A stretch of DNA of 64,000 nt from JAUWKC01 sp035529895 (GTDB taxonomy: Bacteria > Planctomycetota > Phycisphaerae > Sedimentisphaerales > Anaerobacaceae). The notes beneath the pieces are model-generated. The model saw only the letters and a program-made list of their open reading frames with translations, was not told the origin of the DNA and made no database searches. Numbering within the stretch: position 1 is the first letter of the stretch; every line of letters starts with the position of its first letter. The stretch is from assembly GCA_035529895.1 (NCBI GenBank), contig DATKVV010000014.1, forward strand, positions 113,134 through 177,133, read 5' to 3'. Of the stretch, positions 8,132-16,051 are shown piece by piece. The position numbers and the translations under genes were made by a program.

Positions 8132-9328
8132 TCAATACACTCCGTGCTCACGGGTGAACTCGGTCATGGCCCTGACGTTTTCAATCCTGGCATCGTTCTG
8201 GATTATCGCGCCGGCATCCATAATGTAACCGCCGTCGCGGGCCACGCCGGCAATCACTTTCCTGCAACAGTCCCGCACCTGGTCCTCGGTGCCGTAGCTC
8301 AATAGAAAATTGGGAATGCCGCCGCTAATGCAGAACTTTTGTCCGAGGACTTTATGCACGTGGAAGATGTCGCCCATGTCAACGTGATAGACGATTGACG
8401 CGTCCGGCAGCTCGGTGAAGGATTCCAGGTGTGCGTCCCAGTTGCCCTCGGCATAGAACAGGACCTGATGGCCGTGGGACCAGATTTCCTCGATTATCGG
8501 CTTGAGCGTCGGCCAATAGAGGTTCTCAAAATGCTTACGGGAGACAAAAGGAACACAGCCGCGGTGCATCCAAAGTCCTATCGGCACATTCTTTTCGGGG
8601 TCTGCCCCGGAAAGGGCCACGTGCGTCAGATGGGGCATGAGGGCTTCGCAGGCGGCAAGGACCTTTTCCGGCCGCTCAAACAAATCCATGGTAAGCCCGA
8701 TATATCCACGGAGCTTGTCGGCCAGAATATCGAACGGGGCCTTCAGTATGCCCGAGATAGCAGAAACAGTACCGGATTCGGACCGCAAAAGCTCATTCTG
8801 CTTTCCGAACGCGTTAAAATACCCCTGCATTGCCATCCCACCCTTCAAAAATGACAGATTATTGCGATACGATGTCGGCCCGCCCATAGCACCGACATCG
8901 GTTGATACTCGCGGAAGCCAGACATTGAATAAGAAGCCGGTCGGGTCCTCGATAAGCTGGTCGTATTCGTCCGGCTTCATAAAGGCCTTCTCTTCGGGCG
9001 GCTCACAATATTGAAAGCCAATATCAGCTGGCAGGTCGATACCGGGGACGGCGTAGTACTTCATCCCTATAGCCTGCGTCAGCCCCGTCCAGACATAGAC
9101 CATGTTGCCGACCACAGCATCCCAGTCGAAATCGGCGGCGCACTTGCGGGCGGCCGCAAAGGCCTTTTCATAGTCGTGGGCCACTTCCTGGCACGTGTAG
9201 CCGGCGTACTTGGCGGTGAATTCGGCGACGAAGGGCCGAATCGGAATCCGGTCCGGTTTACCATTGCGCATTGCGGTAACGTAGCGACTGAGTCGTTCGG
9301 CATACCGTTGTTCCATATCCTCAGCCAT
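8132..9328 (-). CDS. Uroporphyrinogen decarboxylase (URO-D) superfamily protein
   Basis: A 398-residue TIM-barrel protein of the URO-D superfamily, which also contains corrinoid methyltransferases of the MtaA/CmuA type. Visible family features are the N-terminal AMRNGKPDRIPIRPF stretch, the PFDILADKLRG segment, LFYAEGNWDAHL, and the C-terminal CISGGIPNFLLSYG followed by VRDCCRKVI. It lacks a signal peptide, so it is cytoplasmic. It is the first full gene after the operon promoter and has GGAGCAGGAG before the ATG. A true heme-pathway HemE is unlikely because of the sugar-operon setting and divergent sequence. A methyl transfer or C-O/C-C cleavage step on a sugar-derived compound is one possibility (inference only). 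Confidence 0.75.
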   Translation of the reverse strand: MAEDMEQRYAERLSRYVTAMRNGKPDRIPIRPFVAEFTAKYAGYTCQEVAHDYEKAFAAARKCAADFDWDAVVGNMVYVWTGLTQAIGMKYYAVPGIDLPADIGFQYCEPPEEKAFMKPDEYDQLIEDPTGFLFNVWLPRVSTDVGAMGGPTSYRNNLSFLKGGMAMQGYFNAFGKQNELLRSESGTVSAISGILKAPFDILADKLRGYIGLTMDLFERPEKVLAACEALMPHLTHVALSGADPEKNVPIGLWMHRGCVPFVSRKHFENLYWPTLKPIIEEIWSHGHQVLFYAEGNWDAHLESFTELPDASIVYHVDMGDIFHVHKVLGQKFCISGGIPNFLLSYGTEDQVRDCCRKVIAGVARDGGYIMDAGAIIQNDARIENVRAMTEFTREHGVY

Positions 9329-9470
9329 TTACTCCTGCTCCTTCATCGCTATCAGCCCTCGCGTCCACCAAGTCTTCGGGAACTAAACATACAACCGACG
9401 CCTCCTGGCAACACCAGTTGCCCATAGATTTCCCGGAATTAGACTCATAAAGGAGACTCGTTGCCTTCAT
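9321..9470 (-). other. Possible 49-codon leader ORF overlapping the URO-D start
   Basis: Within the predicted 5' leader there is an ATG-initiated frame of 49 codons. Its TGA overlaps the ATG of the URO-D family gene by a few bases, an arrangement that can couple translation. It has no clear Shine-Dalgarno, and the predicted peptide shows no known motif. The leader RNA also contains a perfect 6-bp hairpin (GGCAAC-TGGT-GTTGCC) inside this frame. I list it as a possible regulatory leader, not a confident gene. Confidence 0.2.
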
Positions 9471-9512
9471 AAACGTGCCGGGAAACGACCATTTTTCTAA
9501 CAAACGCTCCGT

Positions 9513-9541
9513 ATGATACGTGTGCCGCCCGGCAGTGTCAA
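9513..9541 (-). promoter_or_regulatory. Sigma70-type promoter of the sugar operon
   Basis: On the minus strand a perfect -35 hexamer TTGACA (9536-9541) is followed after exactly 17 bases by TATCAT (9513-9518), one mismatch from consensus. It points at the URO-D-led operon and implies a leader of about 180 nt. No other match this good is seen upstream of the operon. Confidence 0.65.
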
Positions 9542-9559
9542 GGTTCAGGAACACGCCTC

Positions 9560-9585
9560 TTGACCACTCCACAGGCCTTGGTCAA
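9560..9585. promoter_or_regulatory. Inverted repeat upstream of the operon promoter
   Basis: TTGACC and GGTCAA flank a 14-bp centre, with dyad symmetry, about 19 bp upstream of the -35 box of the sugar operon. Size and place suit a transcription-factor site acting on the operon. No regulator gene lies nearby, so the factor is unknown. Confidence 0.35.
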
Positions 9586-9621
9586 CTCTGCCCAAATTGA
9601 TTAAGATTACCCCTAATTCGC

Positions 9622-9650
9622 TTGCAATACGGCCTTTTTACCTGTAAAGT
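9622..9650 (+). promoter_or_regulatory. Probable promoter of the tRNA-Met/tRNA-Glu genes
   Basis: TTGCAA and TAAAGT are separated by 17 bp and end about 40 bp before the mature tRNA-Met. Each hexamer matches consensus at four of six positions, so this is a moderate call. Confidence 0.4.
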
Positions 9651-9689
9651 ATGTGGGATTTTGGCCGAATAGAATACGTAATCGCTTTT

Positions 9690-9763
9690 GGCGGCGTAGC
9701 TCAGTTGGTTAGAGCATGGGATTCATAAGCCCAGGGTCGTCGGTTCGAGTCCGACCGCCGCTA
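9690..9763 (+). tRNA. tRNA-Met (CAT)
   Basis: It folds as a full cloverleaf: 7-bp acceptor stem GGCGGCG/CGCCGCT with a G-U first pair, D stem GCTC/GAGC, anticodon loop TTCATAA giving CAT, and T arm GTCGG-TTCGAGT-CCGAC. The first acceptor pair is not the C-A mismatch of a typical initiator, so elongator Met is preferred. A lysidine-modified Ile tRNA cannot be fully excluded from sequence alone. The last anticodon-stem pair is A-G. Confidence 0.92.
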
Positions 9764-9789
9764 TTGACGCTTATCCCGCGAAGCGTCAA
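9764..9789. repeat. Perfect 9-bp inverted repeat right after tRNA-Met
   Basis: TTGACGCTT and AAGCGTCAA flank an 8-base loop immediately 3' of the tRNA. No T-run follows, so it is not a classical terminator; it may be a processing or transcript-end hairpin. A second pair of arms, GTATCTCG (9792-9799) and CGAGATAC (9856-9863), lies between this and the next tRNA. Confidence 0.5.
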
Positions 9790-9877
9790 GAGTATCTCGC
9801 AGGCCTCGGCAGCCGGCGCTAAAACTAGGCTCTGTGGCTGACGACATACGGGCAACGAGATACGAAATACGAACGAT

Positions 9878-9950
9878 GCCCCCATCGTCTAGCGGCCTAG
9901 GATACCGGGTTCTCATCCCGGCGACAGGGGTTCGAGTCCCCTTGGGGGTA
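9878..9950 (+). tRNA. tRNA-Glu (CTC)
   Basis: The acceptor stem is GCCCCCA/TGGGGGT with a G-U first pair. The anticodon arm is CCGGG-TTCTCAT-CCCGG with anticodon CTC, and the T arm is AGGGG-TTCGAGT-CCCCT. It lies 114 bp after tRNA-Met on the same strand and is followed by a run of six T residues that may end the transcript. Confidence 0.94.
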
Positions 9951-10078
9951 TTTTTTGCCAAAGCAAAAAGTGGAGCAGGTGAACAGTGGAAGGAAATTTA
10001 AGATTGAAAATCCAAGCATTATCCGCCAAGGGTGGGATCTACTTGAATTTCAAAACGGCGACGTCGCCGTAGAGTTTA

Positions 10079-11197
10079 TTAGCGTTGCTGGACGTCAAAT
10101 TTTACTTTCAAAAAACGCGGGCGATAAATGCGGGCGTTGGCGGCCATTTGCCAGAAATCAGTAGAGTTGCAGGCGTAAGTAATTATCAGTTCATCCGGAT
10201 TGGAAAGCTCCGGGTGGCCTTTGGCTGCATAACAAAAATATGTTTTGTGCCATTTGTATTCCGGGCATTCGTAAATCTTATACGGCTTGCTCCATTTGCC
10301 AATCGGCGTATCCGAAACCCTCATCAATATATCCGCCGACATTCCGTACTCGGTATAAACAGCTACGTACTTCTTTATCGCCGCCTGGAAACTGACCGAA
10401 TACTCCGCTGCTGTTCCGCTAAACAAACCGTCCGCCTTGTTAACATCAGTGTCCCAATCGGTACCATTCCAGAACCGCCATTTTTCAAAACCAGCAATTC
10501 TGTCCGGAGAGACCCGTGCAACTATCATATGCCGTTCGTTCATTCCCTTTTTCCAGTCCTCGTCGCAGCCATAGATATAGACAAAGTCCCCGTCTTTCAT
10601 AACAGCCGAGCCAAAAAATAAATTACCGTTTTTAGAATAGCGGCCAAACGGAACTTTATATTGTTTAACCTGCCAGTTCAGTGGTTCATCCTGCGAATTA
10701 TCCACCTCTCCTAACCACGTTCCAATGTATTCGCCGTTTTCAACTATCTGAGTAAGAAACAAATAGAGCTTTCCATCAGCTACAACACCGTGAAATATCC
10801 AGAACCCCCCGACGCCGTCGGCAGGCGTGATAAAGGCAGCTGGCTTTCCATCTTTTGTCCTCTGCCAGAAAAACTTTACTGATGCTGCTGACGGGTCTTT
10901 GCCGGATTGGAGTGCGATTGTATTATTTACCATTGTTGCGTCTTTGTGCTGGCCGTTGACTATATTGCCAATCCACGTATCGCTATATAGCCATAGCGTT
11001 ACCGTATCGCTTAACGCCACCGAGTATGCTCCATCCGCACCTGTCCAGCCCTTTTCTTTTGTAAACAAGGCATCATACTGCGGCATCGTTTTGACCGAAT
11101 ACTTCAGTTTGGCCGCACCGACCTTTGCCTGCCCAGCTTGTCCGCACGAACTCATTAAAACTAATAGCACCAGCGAAAAAACCTTTGCTTGTCTCAT
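10079..11197 (-). CDS. DUF4185-like lipoprotein, predicted beta-propeller
   Basis: A 372-residue exported protein. The N-terminus is a lipoprotein signal with lipobox MSSC at residues 15-18. The rest has features of DUF4185 and related five-bladed propeller proteins resembling glycosidases: the early GDT-like motif LYSDTWIGNI, repeated blade-like stretches such as GKLYLFLTQIV and GDFVYIYGCDED, and a late ELIITYACNS. The ATG is preceded by AGAGGTAA. The likely role is binding or cleaving carbohydrate at the cell envelope, but the catalytic chemistry of the family is not established from what I can see. It stands alone between tRNA genes and the toxin-antitoxin region. Confidence 0.6.
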   Translation of the reverse strand: MRQAKVFSLVLLVLMSSCGQAGQAKVGAAKLKYSVKTMPQYDALFTKEKGWTGADGAYSVALSDTVTLWLYSDTWIGNIVNGQHKDATMVNNTIALQSGKDPSAASVKFFWQRTKDGKPAAFITPADGVGGFWIFHGVVADGKLYLFLTQIVENGEYIGTWLGEVDNSQDEPLNWQVKQYKVPFGRYSKNGNLFFGSAVMKDGDFVYIYGCDEDWKKGMNERHMIVARVSPDRIAGFEKWRFWNGTDWDTDVNKADGLFSGTAAEYSVSFQAAIKKYVAVYTEYGMSADILMRVSDTPIGKWSKPYKIYECPEYKWHKTYFCYAAKGHPELSNPDELIITYACNSTDFWQMAANARIYRPRFLKVKFDVQQR

Positions 11198-11398
11198 ACG
11201 TTACCTCTGTATCGCCTGCTGTTGCCCTTCCCTGATGCCGATTCCCGATAACGAAAAAATTATAACCTTCACCTGCGAAAAGACAAATGAAAAAGTAATG
11301 TCGTAGCTTGGCAGGAACAGGAATTTTATCTTGTGCGTTGATGATATGTAGATTTAAAGCGTTGAGAATTTAGAAAATAGAGGGTAGAATAATCAAAA

Positions 11399-11548
11399 AT
11401 GAATGACAAAAATAAAGATGAGCAGTTTATGAAATTGGCGATTGAGCAGGCCAAAATCGCCGAGGAGAACGGCGACGTTCCCATCGGGGCGGTTGTTACA
11501 GAAGGGATTGGGTTATCTGGAAGAAGACAGATTATCAAATCAACCTAA
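11399..11548 (+). pseudogene. Truncated tadA-like relic (N-terminal 33 codons plus junk)
   Basis: The frame starts with an ATG behind AGGGTAG. It encodes an N-terminus clearly homologous to the intact TadA 0.8 kb downstream: both share EENGDVPIGAV and the pattern of the preceding helix. Similarity stops right after that motif, and the frame ends 15 codons later in unrelated sequence. The catalytic HAE and PCxxC motifs are absent, so this cannot be a working deaminase. It is not a copy of the resident gene, since the N-terminal halves differ at many positions. It looks like the stump of a second, divergent tadA cut off at the edge of the MntA-HepT insertion. Confidence 0.7.
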
Positions 11549-11875
11549 CAGGTCGCGGACCTGTTGGTGCAGTTTCGGCAAATCTTTCTGAACGACATCC
11601 CAGACAACAGTATTGTCGACGATGTCATAGCCGTGGATAAGAATATTACGGAAGGAGATTATGCGCTGATAATCTTCGATTTCTGACGCTGTTTGCGCAT
11701 CTATCTTTGACAGGCGCTTTAATGCCTCGCCCATAATCTCAAACTGCCTCTCAACTGCAGATTGGAGCATCTGGTCGCCGGCGTAATCATCGAAACTTCT
11801 GCCGGCGGTAAAATCAAGAACATTAGACGCGGCTGCACGAATATCTTCCAGAATTTTCTTCGACTTAAGCTGCAT
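11540..11875 (-). CDS. hepT: HEPN-domain RNase toxin (HepT, DUF86)
   Basis: An all-helical 111-residue HEPN protein. It carries the catalytic RX4HXY motif: Arg76, His81 and Tyr83 in RNILIHGYD. This is the hallmark of HepT toxins, which cleave tRNA or other RNA and are silenced when the tyrosine is AMPylated by their MNT partner. Length is normal for the family. The start overlaps the end of the antitoxin gene by 11 bp, the usual order of MntA-HepT pairs. Its own 3' end overlaps the tadA relic on the opposite strand, marking the boundary of the module. Confidence 0.9.
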   Translation of the reverse strand: MQLKSKKILEDIRAAASNVLDFTAGRSFDDYAGDQMLQSAVERQFEIMGEALKRLSKIDAQTASEIEDYQRIISFRNILIHGYDIVDNTVVWDVVQKDLPKLHQQVRDLLG

Positions 11876-12170
11876 AAAGGAGTTCCCGCCTTTGGCTTAT
11901 TTGCTGCAGAAAATAGGGGTTTTTGATGGCGCTGGTCATAACCAAATCAACGTCTCTGCCAAGGACCTCCTTGATAGCTTCGAGCAGGCCGAAATACGCG
12001 TCAGCGTGTTGTCCCGGCCGGAGCGGCTGAAATTCAACGAGAAAATCAATGTCGCTGCTTTCATGAAATTGGCCGGTCACAGCCGAGCCAAAGACTTCAA
12101 GACGCTTGACAAAGTATCGAGAACAAATGGCCCTTATTTCGTCAAGATTTTCCTCAAAAAGCTTAATCAC
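11865..12170 (-). CDS. mntA: Minimal nucleotidyltransferase antitoxin (MntA)
   Basis: A small nucleotidyltransferase with the complete GSX10DXD motif: Gly28-Ser29 in VFGSA, then Asp40 and Asp42 in SSDIDFLVEF. Such proteins neutralise HepT by adding AMP groups to its motif tyrosine. I choose a GTG start at 12170 because GGAGAG lies 8 nt upstream; a TTG five codons earlier (12185) is possible but has no Shine-Dalgarno. The active-site motif is intact, so it should be enzymatically competent. It overlaps hepT and forms a two-gene operon on the opposite strand to tadA. Confidence 0.87.
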   Translation of the reverse strand: MIKLFEENLDEIRAICSRYFVKRLEVFGSAVTGQFHESSDIDFLVEFQPLRPGQHADAYFGLLEAIKEVLGRDVDLVMTSAIKNPYFLQQISQRRELLYAA

Positions 12171-12274
12171 CTGCAAGCTCTCCAAATGTCAACCGACCGA
12201 ATACATTTTACATTTTGCGCGGCATAGATTAACATCTTTTTGTCAGAAGTTCACCAAAAATAATAAGTCAGGAT

Positions 12275-12769
12275 ATGACAAACGACCAGGAAAAAAAGGA
12301 CCAGCAGTACATGCGGGCGGCGATCGAGGCGGCAAGAACAGCCGAGGAGAACGGCGATGTTCCCATTGGGGCGGTTATCGTTTATCAGGACCGGATAATT
12401 GCCAGGGCCTACAACCAAAGAGAGCAGCTTCAGGACCCGACGGCCCATGCGGAAATCATCGCCCTGACACAGGCGGCCGAATTTGTGGGATGCTGGCGGC
12501 TGGAAGGCTGCACGATGTATGTTACTTTAGAACCCTGCTGTATGTGCGCAGGGGCGCTTGTTCTGGCACGAATCGACCGATTAGTCCATGGCTGCGACGA
12601 CCCGAAAGCCGGGGCCTGTAAAAGCCTGTATAATATAGTCCAGGACGACCGGTTGAATCACCGCCTTGAAGTTACGGCCGGCGTGCTGTCTGACCAATGT
12701 ACGGAATTGCTACAACAATTCTTCCAAAAACGCAGAGACGAAAACGCCAAAATAGATACTGAGAACTAA
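12275..12769 (+). CDS. tadA: tRNA-specific adenosine deaminase
   Basis: This is a cytidine/deoxycytidylate deaminase fold enzyme that converts A34 to inosine in tRNA-Arg(ACG). The zinc site is complete: His58-Ala-Glu60 (proton shuttle Glu) and the PCxxC motif with Cys88 and Cys91. Length (164 aa) is normal. The N-terminal ENGDVPIGAVIV motif is typical. An AGGAT precedes the ATG. Upstream lies the MntA-HepT module on the other strand, and beyond it a truncated tadA-like stump, so the 5' neighbourhood of this essential gene has been rearranged while the gene stayed intact. Confidence 0.93.
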   Translation: MTNDQEKKDQQYMRAAIEAARTAEENGDVPIGAVIVYQDRIIARAYNQREQLQDPTAHAEIIALTQAAEFVGCWRLEGCTMYVTLEPCCMCAGALVLARIDRLVHGCDDPKAGACKSLYNIVQDDRLNHRLEVTAGVLSDQCTELLQQFFQKRRDENAKIDTEN

Positions 12770-12817
12770 TAACTAAAATTCAAAATCTCAGATAACGCAG
12801 AACCAGGCGCCGCGCGA

Positions 12818-14311
12818 TTAGCGTGTCCGCTTGACCCGCCTCGTCAGGTATGAAAAATCCTGACTTGCAGATTTAATTGCTTTTATCTTGTGGATGCCAC
12901 TCGGTTTTCCCTGCACCGGGCTTACGCAATCGCACCTATTGGCCCGGTGACGCCTGAATTCCGCGTATGCCTTACAGTGCAGCCGGAGATTGTTCCTGTA
13001 TGAGAGATTGCCCACGAGGGTGACCAGCGGTTTGCGGTGTCGCCACAAGTTCCTCCACACCCTGCGCAAGATCCGCAACGTGGAATAGAAGTGCCGGTCG
13101 CAGGAGATTATTTCTTCGACGATGCCGTCCATAGACAAATGCTTATACCGAGCTACCGGGAAGGTTAGTGTGTAATATTTCCAGTCGTCCGGGAACGTAT
13201 CGAGGGCGATGCGGCCCTGCGAGGTCATCTGGTCCCACAGGCGGGTGCCGGGCAAGGGAGTCAAAAACAGCACGTTGAGATTGTCCAAACCGTACCGACC
13301 GGCCGCCTCGGCGATACGTCTGCCGACGCCCGGTTCGTCAATGTCCAAACCGATGATAAAGGAACCCGCGACCTGAATGCCGTGCCGTTGTATGCGCCGC
13401 ACGGAGGCGCGGAAGTCCCGCCCTTTGAGAAGGTTGAATTTCTTGCCGAGCTCCAGAAGCCCTTCCGGCGCCGGCGACTCAAAGCCGATGAAGACGCCTC
13501 TGCACCCGGCCTTCGCCGCCAGCGCCAGAAGTTCTTCGTCATCGGCAAAGTTGATGGTGGCCTGGGCAATCCATTCCTTTCGCAGCTTCGCCTGTGCCAT
13601 GGCGCGGAACATGTCCTTGGCGCGGGCGATGTGCTCGGCGCTGGTGCCAATGAGGTTGTCGTCCACCACCAGAACATATTTCTCACGAATCGACCGGAAT
13701 TCCCGTATGACATCCGGAATGCGCCGCCGGCGGTAGCGGGCTCCGTTAAACACCGTCACGCTGCAAAAGTTGCAGTTCAAGGGACAGCCCCGTGTGGTCT
13801 GAATGGCCCCGAAGACATATCCCCCAGCCAGCAAATCATGGCGGGCGAGCGGTATATCGTTTATCTCGGCAAGACCTCCGTCATACCGGCGCTTCAGGCT
13901 GCCATGCCGCGCGTCCTCGAGGACCTGAGGCCAGACGCCCTCGGCTTCCCCCGTGACGACCGAGTCCACACGCTCGGTGACCTCGTCCGGGCACATGGTT
14001 GCGTGAATGCCGCCCATGACGACGGGCACGCCCCGAGACCGGAAGTGAGCGGCCACTTCATAGGCGCGGTTCGCCTGCGAGGTGAAAGCGGTAATGCCCA
14101 CCAGGTCTGGAGGAGCCATGGCTGGATAGTCGGGCGCGCCGAGGTTCTCGTCCAAAATCGAGATTTCCCATTCCGGCGGGGTCAGGCCCGCCAGAACCAT
14201 AAGGCCGAGCGGTTTCCACACCCGGTAACGGTTCCAGCGGCTCTCGTTGACTTTGACGAGGCTGACAAGCGTGTTTGAGGGATTGATCAGATATAGTCGC
14301 ATGGCGTGCAT
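12818..14311 (-). CDS. B12-binding domain radical SAM protein
   Basis: A 497-residue protein with an N-terminal cobalamin-binding-like Rossmann domain (about 1-140; PPDLVGITAFT, PVVMGGIHATMCPDE). The radical SAM domain that follows has its [4Fe-4S] ligands Cys176, Cys180 and Cys183 in TRGCPLNCNFCSV. A GGIHAT segment and VDDNLIGTS are typical of this class, which includes many methylases and lipid-modifying enzymes. The last 80 residues are Arg-rich and not conserved-looking. It converges with tadA across a 48-bp gap. The substrate cannot be predicted. The start is the upstream ATG with AGGAG; a second ATG three codons in is also possible. Confidence 0.88.
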   Translation of the reverse strand: MHAMRLYLINPSNTLVSLVKVNESRWNRYRVWKPLGLMVLAGLTPPEWEISILDENLGAPDYPAMAPPDLVGITAFTSQANRAYEVAAHFRSRGVPVVMGGIHATMCPDEVTERVDSVVTGEAEGVWPQVLEDARHGSLKRRYDGGLAEINDIPLARHDLLAGGYVFGAIQTTRGCPLNCNFCSVTVFNGARYRRRRIPDVIREFRSIREKYVLVVDDNLIGTSAEHIARAKDMFRAMAQAKLRKEWIAQATINFADDEELLALAAKAGCRGVFIGFESPAPEGLLELGKKFNLLKGRDFRASVRRIQRHGIQVAGSFIIGLDIDEPGVGRRIAEAAGRYGLDNLNVLFLTPLPGTRLWDQMTSQGRIALDTFPDDWKYYTLTFPVARYKHLSMDGIVEEIISCDRHFYSTLRILRRVWRNLWRHRKPLVTLVGNLSYRNNLRLHCKAYAEFRRHRANRCDCVSPVQGKPSGIHKIKAIKSASQDFSYLTRRVKRTR

Positions 14312-14512
14312 TCACTCCTGACTATGGATTTACTTTCCTCTTTCTTTTACTCATCGCCGCTTTAATGAACGCGCTGTCGCAATTACTATTCACCGGCCTA
14401 CCGATAGGGTTCACCGGCGTCCCCATTCAGCGTCCGGTTATACTGCGGTGTCTGCTCGCTAATCGATATCGCCTCGCCTGATACAGAGATTTAAGAACGC
14501 TTGCTGAAAAAC

Positions 14513-16051
14513 TCATGAGCAGGTCTCCTGTTCTGTAGCCTTTGCGCGCTGCTCATCGGACATCCCAGCCAGGCGCTCGACCTCACGCACATCCAGTCCG
14601 ATTCCTTCGGCAACACGACGGCCATATTCCTGGTCCGCCTTATAGAACAACGCGGTCTGGCGCAACTGGATGCTCTTCTGCGCCTTACCTAAATGGTCCA
14701 CGATGTTTCCGATGAGGTGGTCACGGTCCCCGTCCGACATGACTTTGCGATAGAGGTTACCGGCCTGCACGAAGTCGTCGTTGGGATGGGCGAAGGGGTA
14801 GCGACCCGCTTTTCCGGAAAGTTCGAATGCAGGCTCACCCGTCGTCGGGTCCGGGCCGGGTCCTCCGAAGCTGTTCGGCCAGTAGTTGGGCCCGCCGCCT
14901 GCGTTATCGTCAACACGCATGAAGCCATCCCGCTGGTAGCTGCTCTCAGGAGCACATTTGGGCGCATTTACCGGTATCAGGTGATAGTTCGGGCCCAGTC
15001 TGTGAATGTGCGTATCATGATAGGAGAAAACCCTTGCTTGCAGCATCTTGTCCGGTGAAATGGCAATGCCGGGGACCACGTTTCCCGGACAGAAGGCCGC
15101 CTGCTCCACTTCTGCAAAATAGTTGGCCGGATTGCGGTTCAGGACCAGCTTGCCAATCTTGATGGGCGGAACCTCTGCATGTGGCCAGACCTTGGTGATG
15201 TCGAAGATATCCCACGGAAAATCCTTGGCCTTTTCCGGCGTGAGAATCTGCATCTCCAGCGTCCAGGAAGGATAATCGCCCCGCTCGATAGCCTCGTAAA
15301 GGTCACGAGTGGCGTGGTCCGGGTCTTCGCCACAGAGCCGCCTTGATTCGGCTCGAGTCAGATTCTTGATGCCCTGGTCCGTCTTGAAATGGTACTGTAC
15401 CCAGAAGTACTCGCCCTTGTCATTGTACCACTTGTAGGTATGGCTGCTGTAGCCATTCATCTGCCGATAGCCGGCCGGCGTCCCCCTGTCCGAGAAAAGG
15501 ATTGTAACCTGATGAATTGATTCGGGCGTAAGGGACAGAAAGTCCCAGAACATATCCGGGTCAGGCAGGTTGGTCGCAGGGTTTCGTTTCTGCGTGTGGA
15601 TAAAGTCCGCAAACTTCAATGGGTCGCGGATGAAAAAGACAGGTGTGTTGTTGCCCACGAAGTCGTAATTACCTTCTTCGGTGTAAAATTTGACGGCAAA
15701 GCCTCGGGGATCTCGCGCCGCATCAGCCGAACCCCTCTCCCCGCCAACGGTGCTAAAGCGAGCGAAGACCTCCGTACGCTTGCCCACTTCCGACAGAAAT
15801 TTGGCTTTGGTGTACCTGGTCACATCGGCAGTAACCTCAAAATGGCCGTGCGCCCCCGCTCCCTTTGCGTGCACCACTCGTTCGGGAACTCGCTCGCGGT
15901 CGAAGTGACCCAGCTTCTCCAGTAAATGAACATCCTGCATCAGTACCGGTCCTCTTTCACCGGCTGTCAGGCTGTTCTGGTCGTCGGCCACCGGGATTCC
16001 GAAAGCGGTGGTTAACCTCTTTTTGCCTGTTTGTTTCTTTGCCTTTTTCAT
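14513..16051 (-). CDS. katA: Heme catalase
   Basis: A monofunctional heme catalase (512 aa) that dismutates hydrogen peroxide. The distal His61 sits in RVVHAKGAGAHG, the active-site Asn is in the GNNTPVFF segment (about 133-140), and the proximal heme Tyr lies in the RVFSYHDTH segment near residue 340. Length matches the small-subunit class. An AAGGGGG precedes the ATG. It is monocistronic, with about 580 bp of non-coding sequence upstream before tRNA-Ala. No OxyR- or PerR-type site could be identified by eye. Presence of catalase suggests exposure to oxygen. Confidence 0.96.
   Translation of the reverse strand: MKKAKKQTGKKRLTTAFGIPVADDQNSLTAGERGPVLMQDVHLLEKLGHFDRERVPERVVHAKGAGAHGHFEVTADVTRYTKAKFLSEVGKRTEVFARFSTVGGERGSADAARDPRGFAVKFYTEEGNYDFVGNNTPVFFIRDPLKFADFIHTQKRNPATNLPDPDMFWDFLSLTPESIHQVTILFSDRGTPAGYRQMNGYSSHTYKWYNDKGEYFWVQYHFKTDQGIKNLTRAESRRLCGEDPDHATRDLYEAIERGDYPSWTLEMQILTPEKAKDFPWDIFDITKVWPHAEVPPIKIGKLVLNRNPANYFAEVEQAAFCPGNVVPGIAISPDKMLQARVFSYHDTHIHRLGPNYHLIPVNAPKCAPESSYQRDGFMRVDDNAGGGPNYWPNSFGGPGPDPTTGEPAFELSGKAGRYPFAHPNDDFVQAGNLYRKVMSDGDRDHLIGNIVDHLGKAQKSIQLRQTALFYKADQEYGRRVAEGIGLDVREVERLAGMSDEQRAKATEQETCS

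Noticed and set aside
9329..9505. Cobalamin or other known riboswitch in the sugar operon leader
   Set aside because: No B12-box or other aptamer consensus is seen, only a small hairpin.
13382..14278. 298-codon frame antisense to the radical SAM gene
   Set aside because: The sense frame holds the CxxxCxxC cluster motif; the antisense frame results from GC-biased codon use.
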